Shown: positions 9,028 through 16,551 of the stretch, piece after piece
Position numbering within the stretch: the first letter of the stretch is position 1
Layout: each line of letters starts with the position of its first letter
Assembly: GCF_028736175.1 (NCBI RefSeq)
Contig: NZ_CP117880.1
Coordinates: 3,410,001-3,474,000, forward strand
Direction of reading: 5' to 3'
From: Sphingobacterium oryzagri
GTDB taxonomy: Bacteria > Bacteroidota > Bacteroidia > Sphingobacteriales > Sphingobacteriaceae
DNA: 64,000 bases
Notes under the pieces: model-generated
Seen by the model: only the letters and a program-made list of their open reading frames with translations
Database searches by the model: none
Told to the model about the DNA's origin: nothing
Position numbers and translations under genes: made by a program

Positions 9028-9907
9028 AACACGACTATCTATTGACGTGCTGTTCAAGTATATTTTCAAAATCACCGGTCTATTGGTTTTGGCATTACTG
9101 GGCGCTATCTTGGCCATGTTGATTTACAACTCTGCGGCTTTCTTCCTGGATGTACGTCCTACAGACTTTATTACGGGTTTGGAATGGAACCCCACGGGTG
9201 CCGATCCAAAATACGGTGTGTTACCTTTGGTGATAAGTACGACCCTCGTTACCCTCGGCGCAATGATTATTGCGATTCCGCTGGGCATTGGCACGGCTGC
9301 ATTTATTGCAGAGTATGCGGGTCCGCGTCTTAAAAACATTTTAAAACCAACTATTGAAATGCTGGCCGCCATTCCTTCGGTCGTGATCGGCTTTTTGGGT
9401 ATTGTTGTGGTCGGACCAGGAATCGCCAACATGGCCGATTTGGCAAACGGATTAAATGCTTTGAACGGTGCCATACTTTTGGCCATTATGGCCTTACCAA
9501 CGATCATTACCGTAGCGGAAGATGCGATACATGCCGTTCCCAAAACCTACAAAGAAGCGAGTTATGGCGTCGGCGCAACCAAATGGCAGACCTTGCGAAA
9601 AATCATTATTCCGGCGGCAGCGCCGGGCATTATTGCCGCGGTGATGTTGGGCGTCGGACGCGCCATTGGCGAAACCATGACCGTATTGATGGCTACTGGT
9701 AATGCCTCTTTGTTACCAACCGGCATGTTTGCTTCCGTCAAAACCATGACCGCTACAATCGCGATTGAAATGGGCGAAGTACCTTATCAAACGACGCATT
9801 ATTACGCCCTCTATGCTATTGCAGCTGTTTTATTTATCATGACCCTTGCGGCAAATATGCTTGGCGAATATTTTATAAACCGTTTTAGAAAATATCATGC
9901 AGCTTAA
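9017..9907 (+). CDS. pstC: Phosphate ABC transporter permease PstC
   Basis: An inner-membrane permease of about 296 residues with six hydrophobic segments and the EAA-type loop (EASYGVGATKWQTLRKIIIPAAAPGI) that docks the ATPase. I place the start at the ATG at 9017 (MKYKTRLSIDV), which overlaps the end of pstS by 11 bases; an in-frame ATG at 8984 would add 11 residues lying deep inside pstS. The ending overlaps pstA by 11 bases. Confidence 0.92.
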   Translation: MKYKTRLSIDVLFKYIFKITGLLVLALLGAILAMLIYNSAAFFLDVRPTDFITGLEWNPTGADPKYGVLPLVISTTLVTLGAMIIAIPLGIGTAAFIAEYAGPRLKNILKPTIEMLAAIPSVVIGFLGIVVVGPGIANMADLANGLNALNGAILLAIMALPTIITVAEDAIHAVPKTYKEASYGVGATKWQTLRKIIIPAAAPGIIAAVMLGVGRAIGETMTVLMATGNASLLPTGMFASVKTMTATIAIEMGEVPYQTTHYYALYAIAAVLFIMTLAANMLGEYFINRFRKYHAA

Positions 9908-10751
9908 AAACAAATTGACGAGCATTATCGAATGGGGTACATTACTGCTGAGCACGCTGCTAGTGTGCTTTTTCCTGATCGTGATTCTCTATGAAATCTT
10001 TTCGAAGGGAAGCGCTGTGCTCAGCTGGGACTTTGTATCGTCTTTACCTACCGAAGGAATGACCAAAGGCGGTATTTTGACACCGATTGTGGGAACGGTA
10101 TTATTAACTTTACTTACGGCGCTTTTTTCCATTCCATTTGGCGTATGCTGCGCCGTCTATCTACAAGAATATGCCGAGCATAACTGGCTTACGCGATTAA
10201 TTCGCGCATCTATCCGAAATCTTTCCGGCGTGCCTTCCATAATCTACGGACTTTTTGGACTCGCACTTTTTGTTCAAGGTTTACACCTGGGCACCTCCCT
10301 ACTCGCGGCAGGCTTGACCTTAGGCTTGCTTTCCTTACCGTATATTATCACGACGACAGAAGAAGCATTATTGCGTATTCCTAACAGCATGCGTGAAGCC
10401 GCTCTTGCCGTTGGCGCGACCAAGTTTGAAACGATTAAAGATATTGTGTTACCATCATCCATGTCGGGTATTTTGACAGGTGTGGTGCTTACACTCTCGC
10501 GGGCAGCCGGAGAAACGGCACCAATTCTTTTTACAGGAGCCGCATTTTACATCAACCAAACCAGTTTATCGGTAAACCAAGAATTTATGGCCTTGCCCTA
10601 TCATCTATACATGCTGTCAACACAGCATCAATCCATCGATGAGGTACGACCTATTGCCTACGGCACGGCACTGGTATTGATTATTGTCGTTTTCTTATTA
10701 AATCTTACCGCTTTTTACATCCGCTACAAGTACAGACAAAATGAAAAATAA
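9897..10751 (+). CDS. pstA: Phosphate ABC transporter permease PstA
   Basis: A 284-residue inner-membrane permease. It has a first transmembrane segment near 15-38 and the PstA-like block ASIRNLSGVPSIIYGLFGLALF. The EAA loop EAALAVGATKFETIKDIVLPSSMSGI couples it to PstB. It starts inside the last 11 bases of pstC and ends 11 bases into pstB, so the four genes are translated from one tightly coupled message. Confidence 0.93.
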   Translation: MQLKNKLTSIIEWGTLLLSTLLVCFFLIVILYEIFSKGSAVLSWDFVSSLPTEGMTKGGILTPIVGTVLLTLLTALFSIPFGVCCAVYLQEYAEHNWLTRLIRASIRNLSGVPSIIYGLFGLALFVQGLHLGTSLLAAGLTLGLLSLPYIITTTEEALLRIPNSMREAALAVGATKFETIKDIVLPSSMSGILTGVVLTLSRAAGETAPILFTGAAFYINQTSLSVNQEFMALPYHLYMLSTQHQSIDEVRPIAYGTALVLIIVVFLLNLTAFYIRYKYRQNEK

Positions 10752-11487
10752 ATTATCGGTTGAAAACCTCCGAATAAATTTTGGCCAAAAAGAAGTGCTC
10801 AAAAACATCAATGTATCGTTTGTCGAACACGAAATAACGGCATTGATCGGTCCATCCGGCTGTGGAAAAAGCACCTTACTGCGCAGCCTCAACCGTATGC
10901 ATGACCTTTCACCCGATGCCAAAATTTCTGGTAGACTGCTGTTGGATGGCACCGATATTTATGCAAAAGAGGTGCAAGCAACGAAGATTCGCCAACGTAT
11001 CGGTATGGTTTTTCAAAAAGCAAATCCTTTTGCGAAAAGCATTTATGAAAACATCACGTACGGACTTAAAATTAATAACCTGCCGCACGGCAAAGACGTT
11101 GTTGAAAAAGCGCTTCGGGAAGCTTTTTTATGGGAGGAAGTGAAGAATGACCTGAAAATGCCCGCAACGCGACTTTCCGGCGGACAGCAACAGCGTTTGT
11201 GTATTGCGCGCGCAGTGGCCCTGCGTCCAGAGGTTATTTTAATGGATGAGCCTTGCTCGGCCCTTGACCCGGTAAGCACCTTAAAAATAGAAGAACTGAT
11301 CAGCGATCTTAAAGATCGCTACACCATTGTTATCGTTACACACAATATGCAACAAGCACAGCGGATTGCGGACAAAACTATCTTTATGTATTTGGGTGAG
11401 GTTAAGGAAGAAGGGCCTACCCAGCAGATTTTTCAGCAGCCGCAACATGAGCTTACGTCTAACTACATCAATGGACAGTTTGGTTAA
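10741..11487 (+). CDS. pstB: Phosphate ABC transporter ATP-binding protein
   Basis: A 248-residue ATPase. Walker A GPSGCGKST is at 37-45, the signature LSGGQQQ at 145-151 and Walker B ILMDEPCSALDP at about 166-177. It energises PstCA. The operon ends here: no phoU follows, although phoU usually sits directly after pstB, and no phoB/phoR pair is present in the window. The first copy of the hairpin repeat family begins 108 bases after the stop and its T-tailed hairpin (11641-11675) could also terminate the pst transcript. Confidence 0.94.
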   Translation: MKNKLSVENLRINFGQKEVLKNINVSFVEHEITALIGPSGCGKSTLLRSLNRMHDLSPDAKISGRLLLDGTDIYAKEVQATKIRQRIGMVFQKANPFAKSIYENITYGLKINNLPHGKDVVEKALREAFLWEEVKNDLKMPATRLSGGQQQRLCIARAVALRPEVILMDEPCSALDPVSTLKIEELISDLKDRYTIVIVTHNMQQAQRIADKTIFMYLGEVKEEGPTQQIFQQPQHELTSNYINGQFG

Positions 11488-11532
11488 GTCGCTGTTGTTG
11501 CTATTGACAGCAGAGATCCAAATAAACTATGC

Positions 11533-11550
11533 TTGTTAAAATTTGTTAAA
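11533..11550 (+). promoter_or_regulatory. Pho-box-like direct repeat upstream of repeat unit 1
   Basis: TTGTTAA occurs twice at a 10-base period (TTGTTAA AAT TTGTTAA). It starts exactly 62 bases before the conserved core of repeat unit 1. Equivalent boxes stand 62 and 60 bases before units 2 and 3, which argues against chance in an A+T-rich region. The regulator is unproven. Confidence 0.35.
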
Positions 11551-11594
11551 CCACACTTGCTCATGCAACAATTGGCTATCAAAAGCCGTTTATT

Positions 11595-11675
11595 TAGTAA
11601 TTCATAATTTAGGTTAATAATTGGTTAGTTAGTTAGTTAAAAAATCCTGAAGCTCCCCGCTTCAGGATTTTTTTT
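11595..11675 (+). repeat. Hairpin repeat unit 1 (candidate small RNA gene or terminator)
   Basis: First of four copies. The unit starts TAGTAATTCATAATTTAGG, continues TTAATAATTGGTTAGTTAG and ends in a perfect hairpin with arms AATCCTGAAGC (11643-11653) and GCTTCAGGATT (11659-11669) around the loop TCCCC, followed by a T run to 11675. The form is that of a plus-strand Rho-independent terminator. The 38 conserved bases before it are not needed for termination, so it may be a short promoter-plus-RNA cassette. Confidence 0.75.
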
Positions 11676-11829
11676 GTATAAAAGTTTACCAGCTGCAAGA
11701 AATCTATAAAAATCACTTTACTGCGCTTATGAATTTTTAATGCGAAAAGTAGAAATTGTCTATGCAACAATCCGCGTGATCGTGGCAAGAATGGCTCAGC
11801 AATAACATTGATATCTATCGATGTCGTAT

Positions 11830-11869
11830 GCACCTCAAGGTGCTTGCGTAGTCATGTTCGTCAGAACAT
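11830..11869 (+). other. Two adjacent small hairpins between repeat units 1 and 2
   Basis: GCACCT/AGGTGC (11830-11843) and ATGTTC/GAACAT (11854-11869) are perfect 6-bp stems spaced by ten bases. They may be part of a longer transcript ending at unit 2. No coding sequence is visible here. Confidence 0.3.
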
Positions 11870-11983
11870 TTAGCTAAATTGCCAGAATGACAGCGAGAAA
11901 TCACAGCCGATTTGACAGTTGGCAGTTTGAAATCACTAAAATGATACAACGACTGCACTAAAACCAGCAATAAAGCCTTTTAA

Positions 11984-12002
11984 TTGTTAAAAATTCGTTA
12001 AA
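11984..12002 (+). promoter_or_regulatory. Pho-box-like direct repeat upstream of repeat unit 2
   Basis: TTGTTAA, 4 bases, TCGTTAA: an 11-base-period direct repeat starting 62 bases before the core of unit 2, the same distance as for unit 1. Confidence 0.35.
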
Positions 12003-12045
12003 ACAGACTGCCAAACGAACGACGGCATTTTGTTTGATACTATGA

Positions 12046-12118
12046 TAGTAATTCATAATTTAGGTTAATAATTGGTTAGTTAGTAAAAATCCTGGAGCTC
12101 CCCGCTTCAGGATTTTTT
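12046..12118 (+). repeat. Hairpin repeat unit 2
   Basis: Same order as unit 1: TAGTAATTCATAATTTAGG, then TTAATAATTGGTTAGTTAG, then the hairpin AATCCTGGAGC / GCTTCAGGATT with loop TCCCC and a six-T tail. The single change from unit 1 in the arm (A to G) makes a G-T wobble, so the stem is kept. Confidence 0.75.
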
Positions 12119-12148
12119 ATGTCGTATAATTTGCCAACCGCCCATCAA

Positions 12149-12166
12149 GTGTTAAAAAACGTTAAC
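12149..12166 (+). promoter_or_regulatory. Pho-box-like direct repeat upstream of repeat unit 3
   Basis: TGTTAA and CGTTAA at a 10-base period, starting 60 bases before the core of unit 3. Confidence 0.3.
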
Positions 12167-12208
12167 GTACATATCAAATATACGAAGCTGGAAGATTCAT
12201 CGTTATTA

Positions 12209-12289
12209 TAGTAATTCATAATTTCATAATTTAGGTTAATAATTGGTTTGGTAAATCCTGAAGTTCCCCGCTTCAGGATTTACTTTTTA
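12209..12289 (+). repeat. Hairpin repeat unit 3
   Basis: Same family, with a tandem duplication of nine bases near its start (CATAATTT twice) and a shortened linker (TTGGTTTGG). The hairpin arms are TAAATCCTGAAGT (12252-12264) and GCTTCAGGATTTA (12270-12282) around TCCCC. It has one T-G wobble, and its base pairs extend beyond those of unit 2. The tail is ACTTTTT-like (12283-12288). Confidence 0.72.
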
Positions 12290-12756
12290 GGCATAAAAAC
12301 TATTCATTCACACCGGTTATCGAAAATTGACATCCCCTCAATGAATCCCTGCAAAAGCTTCAGCTTAGCTGAATAAAACTCCATTTGATGATTTCACAGC
12401 GAGGGAGTGGTAAAGACAGGATTATTATTTTCTTTCTTCATTCAGATCAAACATGCATACCCTGCTACCTCCTTTTAAATACGATTAAGCAAAACGTAAT
12501 ATTATAATCATAACGAAGTTACACAGTGTAAATAAATTTGTGTTATTTTTATAAGAAGTAAATATTTGAAACAAAGAATAATATTTTACTGCTTTTCTTC
12601 AAAGCGTAGTATACTTTTACGATGCTGCTAAACACGCGAAGATGATATTTAGGACTAAGGTCTGTCAATCAATTGTGAGCCATTTATTTTGCAGATAACG
12701 CCCCTGCGAAATATCCTTACGCTTTGGATGTATACCATATCAGAAAAAAATAAAGT

Positions 12757-13236
12757 ATGAAAAAGACAACTCATATTCGATTGCTCTCGCATGTATTTAT
12801 TACGCTAATGATTACTTTTTTAGCGTCTTGTGAAAAGAAGGATGGGTATGCAACCGCACCCGATTTTGAACAAAAGGAATTTCAGCTAAGTGGAGATCAG
12901 CATATGCTCACACTTCGTGCAAAAAATGATCTAGATTGGTTTCTTGCCGATTTGACAATCAATGGAGAAGTTTTAAGACCGGAAAATTGGGATGGCGATA
13001 GTCGCGTTACCTACTATTCCGCTAAAGAAAACGAGGCAAATTCTCCTCAAAGCCATCTTTCCAGCGTGTACAAAATTGAATTTGAAGACTGGTTTGTCTG
13101 GGAAAGGCTAAATATTAAAACAATTAAAATTCAGCTATCTCAGAATAAAGACGGAAAACGACGTACGATCGGCTTTCAAGCCAGTGTAGGTAATGCTGGA
13201 GATAACATTTCGATTATGCAAAGCTCAGATAACTAA
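12757..13236 (+). CDS. Small lipoprotein of unknown function, inside the repeat array
   Basis: A 159-residue protein with a lipoprotein signal; lipobox FLASC with C25. The mature part is rich in charged and aromatic residues and appears beta-stranded (FQLSGDQHMLTLRAKNDLDWFLADLTING), distantly like BACON-type domains of Bacteroidota surface lipoproteins. I do not recognise the family. It lies between repeat units 3 and 4, with about 470 bases of apparently noncoding sequence before it. A nested hairpin follows its stop at 13258-13295. Confidence 0.7.
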   Translation: MKKTTHIRLLSHVFITLMITFLASCEKKDGYATAPDFEQKEFQLSGDQHMLTLRAKNDLDWFLADLTINGEVLRPENWDGDSRVTYYSAKENEANSPQSHLSSVYKIEFEDWFVWERLNIKTIKIQLSQNKDGKRRTIGFQASVGNAGDNISIMQSSDN

Positions 13237-13257
13237 TCGGCAAACAAAGATGTGTAA

Positions 13258-13295
13258 ATGATCCATTAGAGAGCGATTGCTCCCTAAAGGATCAT
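13258..13295 (+). other. Nested hairpin after the small lipoprotein gene
   Basis: ATGATCC (13258-13264) pairs with GGATCAT (13289-13295), and inside it TTAG/CTAA and GAGC/GCTC can also pair, giving a long interrupted stem. There is no T tract, so it is a structured 3' region rather than a typical intrinsic terminator. Confidence 0.45.
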
Positions 13296-13484
13296 CTGCA
13301 CGTTTATGATCGCGAAGTAGCACGTTACACGTTAGCTTGCTAGTCATGCAGCCAATCCAGCTGAAATTATTTTCTGACTCATTAGATCTGCTATATGGCA
13401 TAATCACTATTTCGAAGCACACCATCAATTATAGAAAAAAATTTATTGAAACAACCGTTTCTGGCACGATATCTGTAATGATAT

Positions 13485-13559
13485 TAGTATTCATAATTTA
13501 GGTTAATAATTGGTTAGTTAGTAAAAAAATCTGTGGCTCCCCGCTTCAGATTTTTTTTT
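13485..13559 (+). repeat. Hairpin repeat unit 4
   Basis: The most divergent copy: TAGTATTCATAATTTAGG (one base shorter), then TTAATAATTGGTTAGTTAG. The hairpin has outer arms AAATCTG/CAGATTT, loop TCCCC and nine Ts. The arm bases changed together (ATCCTG/CAGGAT to AAATCTG/CAGATTT), so pairing is preserved. The 3' segment TCCCCGCTTCAG is identical in all four copies. No clear Pho-like box stands 60 bases upstream. Confidence 0.72.
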
Positions 13560-14074
13560 GCGAATACTATTCGACATCATCGGTAATATTGCCTGTAAAA
13601 CATACGCCTCACGCGCTTGTAAATCTTCGTATAAAAAAGCATAATCGGCCGCCGAGGCAGCTTCAGGGTCGATATTTCGCTTCCTGCTCGGTGCAAAAAC
13701 TTGATCCGCACGAACCCCTATCATACCTGAAAACGACTTGGTTCATGCGGTCTGCATCGAATTTCTGTAGCTAAAATCGCTTTGTTTCGGAAAATTAAAA
13801 TGTAGTTCATAATTGAAAATGATATGAAGAGCGTGCTGCTTTCTTATCTGAAAACCTATATTTGGTACCCGATTCATGTGCTGCTTTAATTTTCCCATTG
13901 AAAGTGTCACCGCAGCCTAACCAACCAAAATTCTGAAACGATCATCATACCGGTTTGCATGGGCCACCGAGTTAGTTATGCTGTCTTGCGATTATCCACA
14001 TGGATACAATAGCACATCGATATTGCAGCGTAAGATTTTCATATTTTTTAACTGGTGGTGGAAATATCGGTTAA
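13560..14074. other. Noncoding stretch, no gene recognised
   Basis: About 515 bases between repeat unit 4 and the surface-repeat protein gene. Only short open frames are present, none with a convincing start and composition. One minus-strand frame (13518-13724) runs into the repeat hairpin and could be the remnant of a decayed gene, but I cannot name it. Confidence 0.4.
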
Positions 14075-14713
14075 TTAAAAATTGAGAAATGGTAGTGCTC
14101 GCTTGGCATTTTTATTCCAAAGGCCAACTTGTAAACCCTTTACTGCATGCGACTTGTTGTAGATGCCCAGTTGAAGTCCGCAAACCTTAACCGATGTATT
14201 CACTACACCGATTTGTATGCCGTTCATAATATCGCTCTTGTTTCCGATCCCGATCTGCAAGCCATTGGCATATAATACATCATTGCCAAAACCGGCGATA
14301 CTCAATCCATTTAATTTTTCCACGGACATAAAGGTCGCATGCACGCCGAGGCCGTTAAATACATTACCAAAATTGTACATACCAAAACTGACACCATTAT
14401 GAACAACCCCATCGGTCAAAAATCCGCCGACGGCTAAGTTTAATCCGTTAGAAATAAGCTTCGTTTCCTCATAGACACGATGTGTCGAAGGTCCGTACAT
14501 CACGACAAAAGGCGACAATACAAATAAATCTAAGTTCAGCCCATTGATACGTCGTAACGTTTTATTCTCTCCAAGATGACCAATCCCCACTACGAGGCCA
14601 TTAACACGGGAAGTCTTTTCGCTCATCGGAGAAAAACTAAACAGTTGCGTACGCTGTGCCTGGGCTACAGTTGCTATCAGCAAAAACGGGATCATTATCG
14701 GCATTGCTCTCAT
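14075..14713 (-). CDS. LA_2272-like surface repeat protein, exported
   Basis: A 212-residue protein with a signal peptide (MRAMPIMIPFLLIATVAQA). The mature part is built from short repeats of the form NG-[aliphatic]-x-[aliphatic]-G-hydrophobic. Examples are NGLSIAGFGN, NGLQIGIGNKSD, NGIQIGVVNTS and GLQVGLWNKNAK. This periodic pattern matches the 'LA_2272 family surface repeat' type of presumed beta-solenoid or outer-membrane proteins; the function of the family is unknown. It is divergent from the HTH regulator gene at 14824, with about 110 bases between them. Confidence 0.65.
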   Translation of the reverse strand: MRAMPIMIPFLLIATVAQAQRTQLFSFSPMSEKTSRVNGLVVGIGHLGENKTLRRINGLNLDLFVLSPFVVMYGPSTHRVYEETKLISNGLNLAVGGFLTDGVVHNGVSFGMYNFGNVFNGLGVHATFMSVEKLNGLSIAGFGNDVLYANGLQIGIGNKSDIMNGIQIGVVNTSVKVCGLQLGIYNKSHAVKGLQVGLWNKNAKRALPFLNF

Positions 14714-14823
14714 ATCTTGTTGTCTTGATTTTGCTCAAAAATATTGCGATTATTACATTCTATTTTGCGCAAAACAATAATAAAGCCCATGCATTTTGCG
14801 ATATTCACAAAAAAGCCACCTAT

Positions 14824-15786
14824 ATGTATCAGGAGAAGTTGATATCAGCTATGTATCGCCGTAGTAAAAGTAACCATTCGCTAATCGAAGAAGTCGCCAG
14901 CGCCCTTGCTATTAGTTATGATGCGGCGCATCGCCGACTCTCGATGAAGAGCAAGTTTTCCATGGAAGAAGCCATCGCATTAGCCAAGCACTTTGATCTA
15001 TCGATGGATAATTTATTTCAATCTACCGAACGGGTTTTGGTTAAAAAGACACGGGAAATACAAAGCTTTGACGATCTAAGCCGCTACTTAGCAAGTGCCT
15101 ACCAAGCTTTACAGGCGCATCCCGAGAACTACGACACCTCCATATATTATTCGGCAAAAGACATTCCGCTGTTTTACACGATAAAGAGCGGCATACTTTC
15201 GAAGTTTAAATTATTTGTTTGGCTCAATCTACTTACCCGCGAGCAGGAAAACAAATCTTTTGAATCCTTTCAAATACAAACGCCCATATTAGAAAATAGC
15301 AACCGGCTTATTCGTTTTTACGACCATTGCAGCAAGCATGAGATATGGAACGATACCACAATAAACAGCACGCTTCAACAAATTGTTTACTTTTTCCAGT
15401 CGGGATTGCTTGCTGCGGAAAATGCTTTTGCACTATGTGAAAGCATAAAAGAATTGATCTACACGCTGGAAAAAAACTGTCATCCAAAGAATGAAGAATA
15501 TCGACTCTACTATCATGATCTGCTTATATTGAATAACAATGTTTTGGTTACTGAGAAAGACCAGCAATCGTTGTTTGTACCTTATACCATGTTAGGTTAC
15601 TTTATTACACAAGATCGTGATACCTGTAGCCATGCTAAAGACTTTTTTCTGCATCAAATTCAGAACTCGAAATTGTTGAACACCGCAGGCACGCGCGATA
15701 AGAAAATATTCTTTAATAGAGCTTACCAAAAAATCGACTTCTATCAGAAGCAAATTGCGGCTTCGCAAGAATTTGATTATTTGTAG
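14824..15786 (+). CDS. HTH-domain regulator of unknown target
   Basis: About 320 residues. The N-terminal 60 residues (MYQEKLISAMYRRSKSNHSLIEEVASALAISYDAAHRR and on to LSMDNLFQ) form an XRE-like helix-turn-helix. The remaining 250 residues are mostly helical with no motif I can name. I chose the ATG at 14824 because the in-frame upstream extension to 14656 overlaps the divergent gene and looks unlike a regulator. Several Sphingobacteriaceae carry such 'HTH plus long helical domain' proteins. It may control the divergent surface-repeat gene; this is a guess from position only. Confidence 0.65.
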   Translation: MYQEKLISAMYRRSKSNHSLIEEVASALAISYDAAHRRLSMKSKFSMEEAIALAKHFDLSMDNLFQSTERVLVKKTREIQSFDDLSRYLASAYQALQAHPENYDTSIYYSAKDIPLFYTIKSGILSKFKLFVWLNLLTREQENKSFESFQIQTPILENSNRLIRFYDHCSKHEIWNDTTINSTLQQIVYFFQSGLLAAENAFALCESIKELIYTLEKNCHPKNEEYRLYYHDLLILNNNVLVTEKDQQSLFVPYTMLGYFITQDRDTCSHAKDFFLHQIQNSKLLNTAGTRDKKIFFNRAYQKIDFYQKQIAASQEFDYL

Positions 15787-15924
15787 GCACGTGAAAGCAA
15801 AAAACTATTGAGGGTTCTGGCTGGTGATGGCTACAGTTCGTCCAGCAGTCTTGACGGTTGAGCTCGATTTATTATCCTAAGCAAGTCTTGACATCGATCT
15901 TTACGGTATAAAAACAAAAATAAT

Positions 15925-16551
15925 ATGAAAACTATCATCGTAATTATCTGCATGTTTTGCTCATGGCTTACTACTGCGCAAGACTACCACAAAAACATGA
16001 CGCTCGCTATGCAAAGCTGGCAAGCAGGAAAAACAAAGGAAGCAATTGCACAGTTTGAGCAAATCGCAAAAACGGACAAGGCAAATTGGATACCTCGCTA
16101 TTACCAGGCATTAGTAGCGATTACCACCGCCATGAAACTGCAAGATGTTTCAGAAAAAGAAACACTGATCCATGCGGCGAATAAACTTATTCCACAAGAC
16201 GACGATGAACGCTTAAACGCGGAGTGGCTTGTGTTGAAAGCGTTATCGTTGACTGCGGAACTGTTAATTGATCCGGCAGCCAGAGGCAGGATTCTTTCGC
16301 CAAAAATCGTAGCTTATTATGAAGCCGCCATAACACTGGAACCAAATAACCCACGTGCCATCAGTGGACTAGCAGAATTTAACATCCGGAGCAAGACCTA
16401 CACGGGCGGAAACACGACTACGGAATGCGAACAGCTTCAAAAAGCGTTATCTTTATACAAAACAGCGAAAGAAAGTGAGCCATTTTATCCGTCTTGGGGA
16501 CAAGATCGCGTGGAAGCATTATTAGTAACATGTAAATCCGAAGAGAAATGA
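15925..16551 (+). CDS. Exported TPR-like protein
   Basis: A 208-residue protein with a signal peptide (ending WLTTAQ) and at least two tetratricopeptide-like helical repeats: AMQSWQAGKTKEAIAQFEQIAKTD near residue 30 and YYEAAITLEPNNPRAISGLAEF near 132. It is the first gene of a three-gene operon; its stop overlaps the kinase start by four bases (ATGA). Proteins of this type are common in Bacteroidota. A role in sensing or in scaffolding for the downstream LytS-type kinase is suggested by the coupling but is not shown by the sequence. Confidence 0.8.
   Translation: MKTIIVIICMFCSWLTTAQDYHKNMTLAMQSWQAGKTKEAIAQFEQIAKTDKANWIPRYYQALVAITTAMKLQDVSEKETLIHAANKLIPQDDDERLNAEWLVLKALSLTAELLIDPAARGRILSPKIVAYYEAAITLEPNNPRAISGLAEFNIRSKTYTGGNTTTECEQLQKALSLYKTAKESEPFYPSWGQDRVEALLVTCKSEEK

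Noticed and set aside
12019..12063. TTTG-N19-TAATTTAG as the promoter of the repeat units
   Set aside because: The spacing is right in unit 2, but the upstream TTTG is not present at that distance in units 1, 3 and 4. The core may still be a promoter of another type, but this pair is probably chance.
13518..13724. Minus-strand 68-residue frame next to repeat unit 4
   Set aside because: Its end is made of the repeat's hairpin sequence and no family is recognised. At best it is a gene remnant.
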